Shown here: positions 55,334 through 64,000 of the stretch, in pieces
Layout of the letters: every line of letters starts with the position of its first letter
How positions within the stretch are numbered: the first letter of the stretch is position 1
Source of the DNA: Marinifilum breve
GTDB taxonomy: Bacteria > Bacteroidota > Bacteroidia > Bacteroidales > Marinifilaceae
DNA length: 64,000 nucleotides
NCBI RefSeq assembly: GCF_003202155.1
Contig: NZ_QFLI01000015.1
Span: forward strand, 46,889 to 110,888
Reading direction: 5' to 3'
The notes under the pieces: generated by a model
Databases searched by the model: none
What the model was told of the DNA's origin: nothing
Seen by the model: the letters and a program-made list of their open reading frames with translations, nothing else
Made by a program: the position numbers and the translations under genes

Positions 55334-55843
55334 CTAGTTGAACTCTCCTTTCAATTGTTCAACCCAATCTTTGATTCTATCGTTGCTCAATGCTGCCTGA
55401 TTTTCGATATCCAGTGCAAGACCTAAGAATTTTCCATCACGCAAAGCTGCTGATCGTTCGAATGTGAAGCCTTCTGTTGATGTCAATCCAATCACTTTGG
55501 CTCCTCTTTCTTCCAGAGCATTGGCAAGAATTCCAATCGCATCCACAAAATTCTCTGGATACCCAACCTGATCACCCAATCCAAACAAAGCAACTGTTTT
55601 GCCTTTCAGTTTCAGGTCTTCAATGGCTGGCATGAATTCATCCCAATAGTTTGGCAATTCTCCATCGAACCAGGTAGGAACACCCAATACCATATTGTCG
55701 TAGCTAAGGAATGTTTCCTCGTCTATTTCTTCAACATTTACATTGTCGATATCTGCAGCATCACCAAATGCATTCTTAATTTTCTCTGCATTCTTCGCTG
55801 TCTTTATTGTATTGAAACTATAGAATAATCCTATTTTTTTCAT
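55334..55843 (-). CDS. fldA: Flavodoxin
   Basis: 169 residues from ATG at 55843 (MKKIGLFYSFNTIKTAK), preferred to 55879, which adds 12 hydrophobic residues with no counterpart in flavodoxins. FMN-binding loops are GVPTWFDGELPNYWDEF (Trp loop) and GLGDQVGYPENFVDAIGIL (Tyr loop). The N-terminal phosphate loop reads YSFNTIKTAK, a departure from the usual TGNTxxT. Length suits a long-chain flavodoxin, an electron carrier for pyruvate or other oxidoreductases. It has its own terminator. Confidence 0.9.
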   Translation of the reverse strand: MKKIGLFYSFNTIKTAKNAEKIKNAFGDAADIDNVNVEEIDEETFLSYDNMVLGVPTWFDGELPNYWDEFMPAIEDLKLKGKTVALFGLGDQVGYPENFVDAIGILANALEERGAKVIGLTSTEGFTFERSAALRDGKFLGLALDIENQAALSNDRIKDWVEQLKGEFN

Positions 55844-56000
55844 CTTTAAAAGTATCAAGTACAGAGTAGCAAGTCTCAAGACTATATACAGCTCCGTAAA
55901 TTAATAATATTGAATAAGAGTGAAATCATTTAATAGCTTCTACTCGTAGAGTTTTTCATGAAGACTTTTTTACTCTTTCACTTTTTTACTCTTTTACTTT

Positions 56001-58091
56001 CTAATATTCCAACAGATCTTTGACTGCTGCGTAAATCTTATCGTTGTTTGGAAGAATCGCTCTTTCCAGAATTCTATTAAATCCTACAGGAGTAAATGTT
56101 GATCCCACACGTTTTACTGGCGCATCTAACTTTTCAAATGCCTCTTCAGTAATCATTGCTGAGATTTCTGCTCCAAATCCTGAGAATACTTTGTCTTCGT
56201 GAACAACAAGTACTTTATTGGTTTTCCCTACCGATTTCAATACCGTTTCTTTATCCAAAGGAATTAAGGAACGAAGATCGATAACTTCCACCTGCTTGCC
56301 TGATTCTTCTGCCAGTTTATCTGCAACTTCAACACACATGTGAGTGGTGTTTCCGTAAGTAACGATTGTCAAATCAGAACCATCTCTTCTTATGCGTGCC
56401 TTACCAAAAGGTACTTCGAAATCTTCAGGTACCGGAGTGGCTGCCTTAGGATCGTTGTAAAGAGCCTTTGGTTCCATGAATACCGTCATACCTCTCGAAC
56501 GCATACTGGTTCTTAGCAATCCTGCTGCATCATCGGCATAAGATGGGTAAACAATTCGAACACCAGGGAAAGTTGTTAAAGCACCCTCAATATTTTGTGA
56601 GTGATACAATCCTCCACCAATGTATCCACCTGATGCCAAACGAACGGTAATGTTTGGCGAGAACTGACCTTTCGATCTCCAGTAATCGTGTGTCGTATCC
56701 ACGAACTGTTCCATTGCCGGCCAGAAGTAATCCGCAAACTCAGCACCTTCAACTACAACTCTGATCTTATCGTTGAAACGGCTCATACCATTGGCTGTTC
56801 CCATGATAAAGTCTTCGGCAATCGGAGCATTAAATACTCTTTCCTTACCAAACTCCTGCTGCATTCCTTTCGAAACGTTAAAGATTCCACCTTTGTCTTT
56901 GTTGGCGATATCCTGTCCCCAAATGTATGTGTCTGGATTGTGTCGGAATTCTGCTTTCAGGGTTTCGTTCAAACCTTCAATCAGCTTTTTCTCATTTCCT
57001 GTAAAGTCATGTGTTCCTTCCGGATACTTTTCTGACACATAAGCCTCAGGCAATACGAAATCATAGATAGATGCCGGATCTGGATCTGGTGCAGTTAAAC
57101 CTGCTTTGTGCGCTTTTTTAACTTCCTGCTTCACCTCTGCCTCAATGGCCTGAAGTTCCTCTTCGGTAAATCGCTTGTAGCGAACCAACATTCTGCGGTA
57201 CTTAGCCAATGGGTCATATTCCTGTACATAGTTCAATTCTGCGTTATCGCGATACAGCTCATGACGATCTGAGTTCGAGTGTGAACCCATTCTCACACAG
57301 TTGGCCTGTACAATTACAGGAGTTGAATTTGCCAATGCATATTCTTTGGCTTCCAAAACTGCGTTCATCGAATCAAACACATCTTTACCATTACAGTGAA
57401 TGATTTTCAGGTATTTCATTCCTCGGAAGTTGTCTGCTACCTTACGGTTTGCAGTTTGATCTTTCTTAGGAACTGAAATTCCATACCCATTATCCTGGAA
57501 AACAAATACAACAGGTAATTGCTCATTGGTTGCTCCATTAATGGCTTCGTACACATATCCTTCCGATACCGATGATTCTCCCTGTGAACTAAACACCACA
57601 CCTTCATGCTTGTACTTCTTCATGGCACGACCAACACCTACTGCATGCAGTGTATGGTTTCCCGTACATGATGATACATTGTGAATGTTCCACTCTGGTT
57701 TTGCAAAGTGATTCGACATGTGTCGTCCACCACCTGCAACATCTGTATCTTTCGAAATTCCGTTAAAGATTACCTCTTCGGCTGTTAATCCAGCTGAAAT
57801 TGAGGTAAGCATATCTCTATAATAAGGGAACAAATGATCTGTTTCTTTGTCGAACACCTGACCAATGGCCAACTGAATTCCATCATGTCCTGCATAAGGT
57901 GCATGATATGACCATCCAATCGCCTGCTTCAGATAGTTAGGTGCTTTTTCGTCTAATGCTCTACCTAGAGTCATTAAATGATACCAACGACCCAACAATT
58001 CTTTCGAAGTGTTCTTAATGCTAAATTTTTTCGTCTCGGTCATCTTCTTATTCTTTTCTTTCTCAACTGAGGTTAATTCTAATGTTTCCAT
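56001..58091 (-). CDS. Branched-chain 2-oxoacid dehydrogenase E1, fused alpha and beta subunits
   Basis: 696 residues. The alpha part (about 20-370) has GGGRHMSNHF, SCTGNHTLHAVGVGRA and the TPP motif GESSVSEGYVYEAINGAT followed by FVFQDNGYGIS. The beta part (about 380-696) has FNAPIAEDFIMGTANGMSRF and ends with VVHEDKVFSGFGAEISAMI and FTPVGFN. Fusion of E1 alpha and beta is common in Bacteroidota. The enzyme decarboxylates branched-chain 2-oxoacids (or pyruvate) and transfers the acyl group to E2. It starts 2 bp after the E2 gene. No E3 gene is adjacent. Acceptor specificity is inferred. Confidence 0.9.
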   Translation of the reverse strand: METLELTSVEKEKNKKMTETKKFSIKNTSKELLGRWYHLMTLGRALDEKAPNYLKQAIGWSYHAPYAGHDGIQLAIGQVFDKETDHLFPYYRDMLTSISAGLTAEEVIFNGISKDTDVAGGGRHMSNHFAKPEWNIHNVSSCTGNHTLHAVGVGRAMKKYKHEGVVFSSQGESSVSEGYVYEAINGATNEQLPVVFVFQDNGYGISVPKKDQTANRKVADNFRGMKYLKIIHCNGKDVFDSMNAVLEAKEYALANSTPVIVQANCVRMGSHSNSDRHELYRDNAELNYVQEYDPLAKYRRMLVRYKRFTEEELQAIEAEVKQEVKKAHKAGLTAPDPDPASIYDFVLPEAYVSEKYPEGTHDFTGNEKKLIEGLNETLKAEFRHNPDTYIWGQDIANKDKGGIFNVSKGMQQEFGKERVFNAPIAEDFIMGTANGMSRFNDKIRVVVEGAEFADYFWPAMEQFVDTTHDYWRSKGQFSPNITVRLASGGYIGGGLYHSQNIEGALTTFPGVRIVYPSYADDAAGLLRTSMRSRGMTVFMEPKALYNDPKAATPVPEDFEVPFGKARIRRDGSDLTIVTYGNTTHMCVEVADKLAEESGKQVEVIDLRSLIPLDKETVLKSVGKTNKVLVVHEDKVFSGFGAEISAMITEEAFEKLDAPVKRVGSTFTPVGFNRILERAILPNNDKIYAAVKDLLEY

Positions 58092-58093
58092 AA

Positions 58094-59398
58094 TTAAATA
58101 GATCTGTTGATATCAAATTCTTCAAGGTAGTCTGCAATTTTTCTTAGGAATGCTCCTCCTAAAGCTCCATCTACAACTCTGTGATCGTATGATAGAGACA
58201 GGAACATCTTTTGGCGCGGCACAATAACATCTCCTGCCGGAGTTTCCATTACCGCCGGTTTCTTTTCAATGGTACCTACAGCAAGTATCGCTACCTGTGG
58301 CTGGTTAATAATTGGCGTACCCATTACATTCTTAAACGATCCAAAGTTCGAAATGGTGAATGTTCCACCTTGAATGTCATCCGGGTTTAGATTATTATTT
58401 CTTGCATCATCTGCCAGCTGGTTCATGTCATTTGCCAAACCAATCAGGTTCTTGTGATCAGCATTTTTAATTACCGGCACAATTAGGTTGTTACTTGGCA
58501 ATGCAACTGCAACACCAATATTTATATCTTTCTTAAGGATTACATTGTAACCATCCACCGATGCATTAATTCCTGGGAACTCTCTTAATGCCTTGGCAAC
58601 TGCTTCAATAATAATTGGCATGAAAGTCAATTTGGTCTTCTCTTTCTTAAAGAACTCATCTTTTACTTTACTTCTCCAATTCACCATATCGGTAACATCA
58701 GCTTCAACCATGGCAGTAACATGTGGTGATGTTTGCTTCGACATTACCATATGATCCGCAATAATTCTTCTCATACGATCCATCTCCACAATCTGATCCT
58801 GAGCTCCAACTGACATGGATACTTTTGGCTTTTCAATTTGCTGTGCCGCTGGTTTTGGAGCTTGTACTTCTTGCATCGCTTGTTCAACAGGAGCAGTAAC
58901 CGATCCATTTCTCTGAGACAAGTAATTTAATACATCTTGCTTTTGTACTCTACCATCCTTACCCTTTCCTTGAATCGAATCTAATTCTTGAATGGAAATA
59001 TTTTCATTTTTCGCAATACTCTTCACCAATGGAGAATAAAAGCGACCACTTTCTGATTTAAAATCATCTACAACCTCTTCTACAACAGTTTCTTCGACAA
59101 GAACCTCTTCCTTGGCACTTTGTTCTTCAACAGGACTATCTGCAACATCATCTGCATCACCCATTGCAATTACTGCAACAACTTCTCCAACAGGAACCAA
59201 ATCATCCTCTTTGAAGCGAATTTCAACTATTTTCCCTTCAACGGGAGAAGGTATTTCAGAATCAACTTTGTCTGTTGCAATTTCAAAAAGCACATCATCT
59301 TCTTCCACCTGATCGTTTAGTTTCACGAACATTTTTGTGATAGTAGCCTCTTGCACACTCTCACCCATCTTGGGCATTAGAATTTCAAAGCTAGACAT
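58094..59398 (-). CDS. Dihydrolipoamide acyltransferase E2 of a 2-oxoacid dehydrogenase
   Basis: 434 residues. The lipoyl domain (1-78) has the lipoylated Lys44 in EIATDKVDSEIPSP. An acidic linker follows, then the E3/E1-binding domain (about 142-185, FYSPLVKSIAKNENISIQEL) and the catalytic domain ending with LSYDHRVVDGALGG (His-xxx-Asp active site). It transfers the acyl group from E1 to CoA. It is first in a two-gene operon with the fused E1 2 bp downstream. With the Val/Leu/Ile cluster at 21-36 kb it may supply branched acyl-CoA primers for branched fatty acids (inference). Confidence 0.92.
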   Translation of the reverse strand: MSSFEILMPKMGESVQEATITKMFVKLNDQVEEDDVLFEIATDKVDSEIPSPVEGKIVEIRFKEDDLVPVGEVVAVIAMGDADDVADSPVEEQSAKEEVLVEETVVEEVVDDFKSESGRFYSPLVKSIAKNENISIQELDSIQGKGKDGRVQKQDVLNYLSQRNGSVTAPVEQAMQEVQAPKPAAQQIEKPKVSMSVGAQDQIVEMDRMRRIIADHMVMSKQTSPHVTAMVEADVTDMVNWRSKVKDEFFKKEKTKLTFMPIIIEAVAKALREFPGINASVDGYNVILKKDINIGVAVALPSNNLIVPVIKNADHKNLIGLANDMNQLADDARNNNLNPDDIQGGTFTISNFGSFKNVMGTPIINQPQVAILAVGTIEKKPAVMETPAGDVIVPRQKMFLSLSYDHRVVDGALGGAFLRKIADYLEEFDINRSI

Positions 59399-59650
59399 AT
59401 AACTTATCGTTTAATATTTATACTCATATTTAAATGTATCGATACAAATATAAAATTTTATTCTTATTTAGACTTGTTTAAGATTAAATATTTTGTAATC
59501 TCTACATTACAATTTTTTATCAGCATATTGATTTTATAAATTCGCAAAGCTCTTTAAATCTGACAAGTCTGTATTTGCTACCGATTCCCGGACTTTTAAG
59601 CCCTTTAGAATTAATTACAATTAACTAAAGGAATTGTTAGCATTTTGAGT

Positions 59651-59658
59651 TAATTTTG
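59651..59658 (+). promoter_or_regulatory. Candidate -7 box of the SRPBCC gene
   Basis: TAATTTTG on the plus strand matches TAnnTTTG, 21 bp before the ATG at 59679. No TTTG is found at the -33 spacing. The 280-bp intergenic region separates divergent genes and should hold promoters for both. Confidence 0.4.
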
Positions 59659-59678
59659 CATTCACAAATCAGAAACTC

Positions 59679-60062
59679 ATGAAAGATTTTACCTATCAAT
59701 TTAATATTAGCGCAAGCCAGGAAGAAGTTTATAATGCTTTAACCAATTCTTTTCAGATTGAATTGTGGACTGGATATCCTGCCACAATGGATGATAAAGT
59801 TGGAACTGTTTTTTCTCTTTGGGAAGGAGATATCTCGGGATGTAATTTAGAGATGGTTAAAGATTATAAGATCGTTCAGGAATGGTTTTTTGGAGAAACT
59901 GAAAACCCATCAATTGTTAGCATGATCTTGAAAAAAGCAGGAAAAGATACTCGTATTGAATTAACACATACAAATATTCCAGCTGATGCTTATGAAGAGA
60001 TTGTAGAAGGTTGGAAGGAATATTATCTGGATTCAGTGAAGAACTTTCTTGAATTCTATTAA
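59679..60062 (+). CDS. SRPBCC/START-like domain protein
   Basis: 127 residues, the only convincing plus-strand gene here. FTYQFNISASQEEVYNALTN at the start, ELWTGYPATMDDKVGTVFSL in the middle and AYEEIVEGWKEYYLDSVKNF at the end are the pattern of AHSA1-type SRPBCC proteins, which bind hydrophobic ligands or act as chaperone co-factors. No ligand can be named. It is divergent from the E2 gene and shares a bidirectional terminator with the S4-domain gene on the opposite strand. Confidence 0.82.
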   Translation: MKDFTYQFNISASQEEVYNALTNSFQIELWTGYPATMDDKVGTVFSLWEGDISGCNLEMVKDYKIVQEWFFGETENPSIVSMILKKAGKDTRIELTHTNIPADAYEEIVEGWKEYYLDSVKNFLEFY

Positions 60063-60095
60063 TGGTTTTTAGCTTTTGGCTATAGGCCTTTAGCT

Positions 60096-60138
60096 AAAAA
60101 AAAGCGCAAGAACTTAAATGGTTCTTGCGCTTTTTTTT
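60096..60138. terminator. Bidirectional terminator between convergent genes
   Basis: Perfect 10-bp stem GCGCAAGAAC/GTTCTTGCGC (60104-60113 and 60121-60130) with a 7-nt loop and A/T runs on both sides. It serves the plus-strand SRPBCC gene and the minus-strand S4 gene. Confidence 0.92.
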
Positions 60139-60154
60139 ATATCAGTTTGAGATA

Positions 60155-60361
60155 TTACTCTACGATAATTACCTCATCGAATATCTCAATTTTATCTCCA
60201 GGACGAATCTTTGCACGCTTTCTGGTTTCCACTTCACCATTTCGCATCACAATTCCGTCTTCTACAAATATTTTTGCTTGCGCCCCACTTTCACTCACTC
60301 GAGTTGCTTTTAGAAGCTTAATCAATTCGATGTATTCTGTATCTATTTTAAATGTAATCAT
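60155..60361 (-). CDS. S4-domain RNA-binding protein (YbcJ-like)
   Basis: 68 residues, almost entirely one S4 domain: YIELIKLLKATRVSESGAQA, then KIFVEDGIVMRNGEVETRKR and IRPGDKIEIFDEVIIVE. The S4 fold binds structured RNA. Stand-alone members of this size (YbcJ/YaaA types) have no certain target. It is short but fully supported by the motif, and ends 25 bp before a bidirectional terminator. Confidence 0.87.
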   Translation of the reverse strand: MITFKIDTEYIELIKLLKATRVSESGAQAKIFVEDGIVMRNGEVETRKRAKIRPGDKIEIFDEVIIVE

Positions 60362-60404
60362 GCTTTTTATTTTTTAGAGCAACAAAAGTAAGTCAAATCA
60401 TTTT

Positions 60405-61637
60405 CTAATGAAAGAACAAATAAGCAATTAATATGGCTGCAATAATTCCTGCAAAATCAGCAATTAAACCACAAGTAACCGCATATCTTGTATTCTTGAT
60501 ACCAACCGCACCAAAATAAACTGCAATAATATAAAAAGTTGTATCGGTTGCTCCCTGCAAAGTGGATGCCAATCTTCCCACAAAGCTGTCTGCCCCATGA
60601 GTGGTCATTGCATCCACCATCATACCTCTTGCTCCACTTCCACTCAATGGTTTCATCATGGCCGTCGGTAGGGCTTCAACAAAATCAGGATCTACCGAAA
60701 GCAACAAACAAAGTCTTCTCATGCCTTCCACCAAAAGGTCCATTGTTCCTGATGCTCTGAAAACACCAATTGCAACCAATATGGCAATCAAATACGGTAT
60801 GATCTTCACTGCAATATTGAATCCCTCTTTGGCACCATCGATGAAGCTTTCATATACATTCACCTTATTTTTAGCTGCCAGTAGAATAAATGAAATAATT
60901 ATCCCAAACAGGAACACATTACTTACGACCGTTGAAACTGTTGTGATTTGTTCTTTTTCCAGACTAGAGAAATATGCTATGATTCCTATAATGATGGCAG
61001 TCAATCCTCCCAAATAAGACAATATGGTTCGGTCCCACAATTTGATTTTTTGCACGATTGATACACTGATTAAACCTGCAATGGTAGAAAAATAGGTAGC
61101 CAGTAATATTGGGATAAATATATCCGATGGGTTCGCTGCTCCCAATTGAGCACGATATACCATGATAGATATTGGAATAATCGTCAGTCCCGAGGTATTA
61201 AGAACCAAGAACATGATTTGAGCATTAGAAGCCTTGTCCTTATCGGGGTTAGCTTCTTGCATTTCTTTCATGGCCTTTAAACCAAGGGGTGTAGCTGCAT
61301 TATCCAAACCCAGCATATTGGCCGCCAAATTCATCATGATTGATCCATGAGCCGGATGACCTTTAGGCAATTCAGGGAACAGCTTGTTAAAGAATGGTCC
61401 TATCAATCTGGAAAATACTCTTACAATGCCTCCATTCTCCCCTATTTTCATGATTCCTAACCATAGGGTTAACACACCAGTTAATCCTAGTGAAATATCG
61501 AATCCTGTTTTAGCCATGCTAAAAGTTGAATCGATCATTGCCGGGAATACATCCAAGTCTCCCCAGAAAATAAGCTTGATTAAACCTACTACAAAGGCGA
61601 TCAGAAAAAAGAAAATAAAGAGATAGTTTAATGCCAT
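60405..61637 (-). CDS. Fused SpmA-SpmB nucleoside-recognition (GATE) membrane protein
   Basis: 410 residues and about ten TM helices. The N-terminal half corresponds to SpmA (IGENGGIVRVFSRLIGPFFN, then MMNLAANMLGLDNAATPLGL) and the C-terminal half to SpmB (IPYLIAILVAIGVFRASGTM, then SGARGMMVDAMTTHGADSFV and TLQGATDTTFYIIAVYFGAV). Split versions serve spore maturation in Firmicutes. Fused versions in non-sporulating Bacteroidota are probably transporters of unknown substrate. It lies downstream of the TPR-like gene, in the same orientation with a 31-bp gap. Confidence 0.88.
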   Translation of the reverse strand: MALNYLFIFFFLIAFVVGLIKLIFWGDLDVFPAMIDSTFSMAKTGFDISLGLTGVLTLWLGIMKIGENGGIVRVFSRLIGPFFNKLFPELPKGHPAHGSIMMNLAANMLGLDNAATPLGLKAMKEMQEANPDKDKASNAQIMFLVLNTSGLTIIPISIMVYRAQLGAANPSDIFIPILLATYFSTIAGLISVSIVQKIKLWDRTILSYLGGLTAIIIGIIAYFSSLEKEQITTVSTVVSNVFLFGIIISFILLAAKNKVNVYESFIDGAKEGFNIAVKIIPYLIAILVAIGVFRASGTMDLLVEGMRRLCLLLSVDPDFVEALPTAMMKPLSGSGARGMMVDAMTTHGADSFVGRLASTLQGATDTTFYIIAVYFGAVGIKNTRYAVTCGLIADFAGIIAAILIAYLFFH

Positions 61638-61668
61638 ACTGTGTTCTTAAATAGAATAAAATACAAAA

Positions 61669-64000
61669 TTACTTTTTGCTTCGTTTAGATTGAATCATTT
61701 TAAGCCTTTCTTTTGGATAATCTTCACCTGATTTTAATTGAAGTGCTTTCTTGTAATAAAATCTAGCTACCGTTAAGTTTCCTTTATCAAAGGCAGAATC
61801 AGCTTTTTCAATGGTTTCAGCATACTCTTTATTCAACTTCTGGTTTTTATTCGATTTCAACAACTCATCAATCTTCTTCAGTTGATTTTTAGGATATTTC
61901 TCCTTTTTGTTCAGAGCTATGGCCTTATTGTAATAAAATTTGGCCACCGAATAATGATTCGCAGACAACTCCTTGTCTCCTTTTGCAATTAGTTGTTTGT
62001 ATTCTTCCGATAAAGCAGAATTCTTCCCATCTCGAATTAATTTGTCAATTTCCTTCAATTGTTTCTTTGGATATTCTCTATCAAACATGCTCAAGGCTCT
62101 TTCATACATCACTTTCGAAACTGTGTATTGAGAGGTTTGAAAAGCATTGTCTGCCTTTTGAATCAAATCTGCATATTCTCTTTCTTTGATGATAGAAAGT
62201 TTCTTCTCAAAGTTGGTTGGATTGTTTGCAATGGCTTCTTGCTCTGCATTTTTTAATGCCTGTAATCTTTCATTGATTTCCTCCAACTTCTCTTTTGGAT
62301 ATTCTTCCTTAGGCTTAATTTCCAATGCTGCTTTGTAATGATGTCTGGCAACACTGAACTGCTCCTTTTTAAAGAAATCCTCTGCCTTCTCTAACTCCTC
62401 ACTATATCTTAAATTCAACTCCTGTTGTTTTCTTTCCGCTATTGCTCTTCGCTCTAGAATCACTTCAATTCTCTTGATTTGAGTTTTTGGATACGACTCT
62501 TTTGGCATTAAATCTAAAGCCTCCTGATATTTCAATACTGCAAAATCATATTCCTCATTGGTAAATTGCTTATCCGCTATTTCAATTAGTTTGTCATACT
62601 GAGTTTTCAGTTCTGATTTTGCATTCGCTTTTCTTTCCAATTCAGCTAAAATTGCTTCAATTTCATCAATTTTACTTTGTGGATATTGCTCTTCTGGTTT
62701 TAGCTTCAATGCTCCATGATAATCTTTTGATGCAGAATTCCACTTCTCAGATTCAAAATATTCATCTGCAGATTTAATCAATTTCAGATACTTGTTTTCA
62801 TTCAATTGTTTTTGAGCCAATAATTTCGCCTCCTCTTCTGCTTTTCGTTCTTGCTCAGTAAATATTTCCGAAATCTTCTTTAATTGTTCCCTTGGATAAA
62901 GCTCAGCAGGTTTCATATTTAGAGCGTCTTTATAGCTTTCACGCGACAAATTGAATTCCTGATTTTCAAATTGAGAGTCTGCCATAGCAATCACGGAATC
63001 ATATTTCTCGTCAAAGGCTGTCTGTTCTGCGGCCAAGCGTGCAGATTCCTCTTCCTGTCTTTTCTGTTTCGCCAGCAAATCATCAATTTTTACAATCTGT
63101 GATTTTGGATATTGCTCCTCTGCTTTCAATGCCAATGCATCTGAATAAGAACTTTTCGCAATTGCATAACCTTTGGATTCGAACTGAGAATCTGCCATAG
63201 AAATGATAGAGGCATACTTCTCATCCAATGCTTTTTGTTCTGCTGCTTGTCGTTGCTGTTCTGCAGCTAATCTTGCAGCTTCTTCTGTTTGTCTTTGCTG
63301 TTCTGCCAACAACTCATCAATTTTTACAATCTGCGACTTTGGATATTCTTCCTCCCCTTTCAATGCCAAAGCATCCGAATATGATGTTTTCGCACCTGTA
63401 TAATCTTTGGATTCGAATTGAGAATCTGCCAAGCTGATCAATGAAGCATACTTCTCATCCAAAGCTTTCTTTTCTGCAGCTAACCTTGCTGCTTCTTCAG
63501 CCTGCCTTTGCTGTTCTGCCAACAACTCTTCAATTTTTACAATCTGTGATTTTGGATATTGCTCCGTTGCTTTCAATGCCAAAGCTTCTGAATAAGAGGT
63601 TTTCGCTGAGCTATAATCTTTTGTTTCAAATTGAGAATCTGCCAAGCTGATCAATGAAGCATACTTCTCATCCAAAGCTTTCTTTTCTGCAGCTAACCTT
63701 GCTGCTTCATCAGCCTGTCGTTGCTGTTCTGCCAACAACTCTTCAATTTTTACAATCTGTGATTTTGGATATTGCTCCGTTGCTTTCAATTTCAAAGCAT
63801 CCGAATAAGAGGTTTTCGCAGAGCTATAATCTTTTGATTCAAATTGTGAATTGGCCAAAGTAATTAATGAAGCATATTTCTCATCCAATGCTTTCTTCTC
63901 TGCTGCCAATCTTGCAGCTTCTTCAGCCTGTCTTTGTTGTTCTGCCAAAATCTCATCAATTTTAGCAATTTGTAACTTTGGATATTCTTCCTCTAATTTT
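61669..64000 (-). CDS. Long TPR-like repeat protein (N-terminus beyond window)
   Basis: An open frame from the window edge to a stop at 61669, at least 777 residues with 11 complete and one partial unit. Each unit holds DSQFESKDYSSAKTSYSDAL-type helices and a QYPKSQIVKIEELL turn. The first units, of about 71 residues (213 bp), are joined by EQQRQAEEAARLAAEKKALD linkers and are nearly identical. The C-terminal units have lost the linker and diverged. The unit fits a pair of TPR helices followed by a charged helix. The ATG at 63948 lies inside a repeat and is not the start. Proteins of this type in Bacteroidota are often envelope-associated (inference). The divergence gradient suggests recent expansion at the N-terminal side. 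Confidence 0.8.
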   Translation of the reverse strand, partial: KLEEEYPKLQIAKIDEILAEQQRQAEEAARLAAEKKALDEKYASLITLANSQFESKDYSSAKTSYSDALKLKATEQYPKSQIVKIEELLAEQQRQADEAARLAAEKKALDEKYASLISLADSQFETKDYSSAKTSYSEALALKATEQYPKSQIVKIEELLAEQQRQAEEAARLAAEKKALDEKYASLISLADSQFESKDYTGAKTSYSDALALKGEEEYPKSQIVKIDELLAEQQRQTEEAARLAAEQQRQAAEQKALDEKYASIISMADSQFESKGYAIAKSSYSDALALKAEEQYPKSQIVKIDDLLAKQKRQEEESARLAAEQTAFDEKYDSVIAMADSQFENQEFNLSRESYKDALNMKPAELYPREQLKKISEIFTEQERKAEEEAKLLAQKQLNENKYLKLIKSADEYFESEKWNSASKDYHGALKLKPEEQYPQSKIDEIEAILAELERKANAKSELKTQYDKLIEIADKQFTNEEYDFAVLKYQEALDLMPKESYPKTQIKRIEVILERRAIAERKQQELNLRYSEELEKAEDFFKKEQFSVARHHYKAALEIKPKEEYPKEKLEEINERLQALKNAEQEAIANNPTNFEKKLSIIKEREYADLIQKADNAFQTSQYTVSKVMYERALSMFDREYPKKQLKEIDKLIRDGKNSALSEEYKQLIAKGDKELSANHYSVAKFYYNKAIALNKKEKYPKNQLKKIDELLKSNKNQKLNKEYAETIEKADSAFDKGNLTVARFYYKKALQLKSGEDYPKERLKMIQSKRSKK

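Noticed and set aside
1-64000. tRNA, rRNA or prophage/integrase genes
   Set aside because: No tRNA cloverleaf-like segment, rRNA signature or transposase/integrase ORF was recognised on either strand by eye.

Overview
The window is AT-rich DNA that reads as a Bacteroidota chromosome, and gene content suggests a Bacteroidales/Marinilabiliales-like marine or gut relative. The reasons are a SusC/SusD-type outer-membrane pair with a SusR-like regulator, several secreted peptidases typical of the phylum (M16, Tricorn, DPP4, M28), promoter-like TAnnTTTG boxes, and weak Shine-Dalgarno signals. The genus is inference. Nearly all genes lie on the minus strand; the only convincing plus-strand gene is a small SRPBCC protein at 59.7 kb.

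Layout, left to right. 1-6.1 kb: a truncated M16 metallopeptidase and a Tricorn-like protease. 6.2-15.5 kb: an alpha-glucan utilisation locus (GH97, a short SusE/F-like lipoprotein, SusD, SusC) with its probable SusR-like membrane regulator. 15.6-17.7 kb: a deacetylase/esterase pair. 17.9-20.8 kb: a TldE/TldD pair in which TldD carries a Tat-type leader. 20.9-35.5 kb: the complete ilvD-ilvB-ilvN-ilvC and leuA-leuC-leuD-leuA2-leuB-ilvA branched-chain amino-acid supercluster. 36-46.9 kb: a NifX-like protein, an FtsX-type permease, a SLOG-fold protein, and small membrane proteins and lipoproteins separated by palindromic repeats. 46.9-50.5 kb: an accessory/defence segment with an ABC three-component (ABC-3C) system and a HEPN-motif MauJ-like gene bounded by inverted repeats. 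50.8-52.1 kb: a decayed heptad-repeat ORF and palindromes. 52.3-61.6 kb: DPP4, flavodoxin, branched-chain 2-oxoacid dehydrogenase E1 (alpha-beta fusion) and E2, an S4 protein, and a fused SpmA-SpmB membrane protein. 61.7-64 kb: the C-terminal part of a long TPR-like repeat protein.

The most striking regulatory feature is a set of three leader-peptide attenuators that had to be found by hand. Two stand in tandem ahead of ilvD: a 27-codon leader rich in Ile, Val and Leu, and a 29-codon leader rich in Ile and Val. A third, of 29 codons rich in Leu and Ile, lies ahead of leuA. Each is followed by an intrinsic terminator. In each, a segment just downstream of the hydrophobic codons is complementary to the 5' arm of that terminator, so it could act as an antiterminator. 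This is the layout of ribosome-mediated attenuation, here arranged as two serial gates on the ilv operon plus an internal gate before leu. The branched-chain dehydrogenase at 56-59 kb would consume the keto acids that this cluster makes.

Intergenic DNA is rich in dispersed repeats: CTCACTT/AAGTGAG palindromes, TGAGGTA-bounded elements, octamer arrays flanking the permease gene, a nine-unit 42-bp array next to leuB, and a near-duplicate block of about 240 bp downstream of both the DPP4 and flavodoxin genes.
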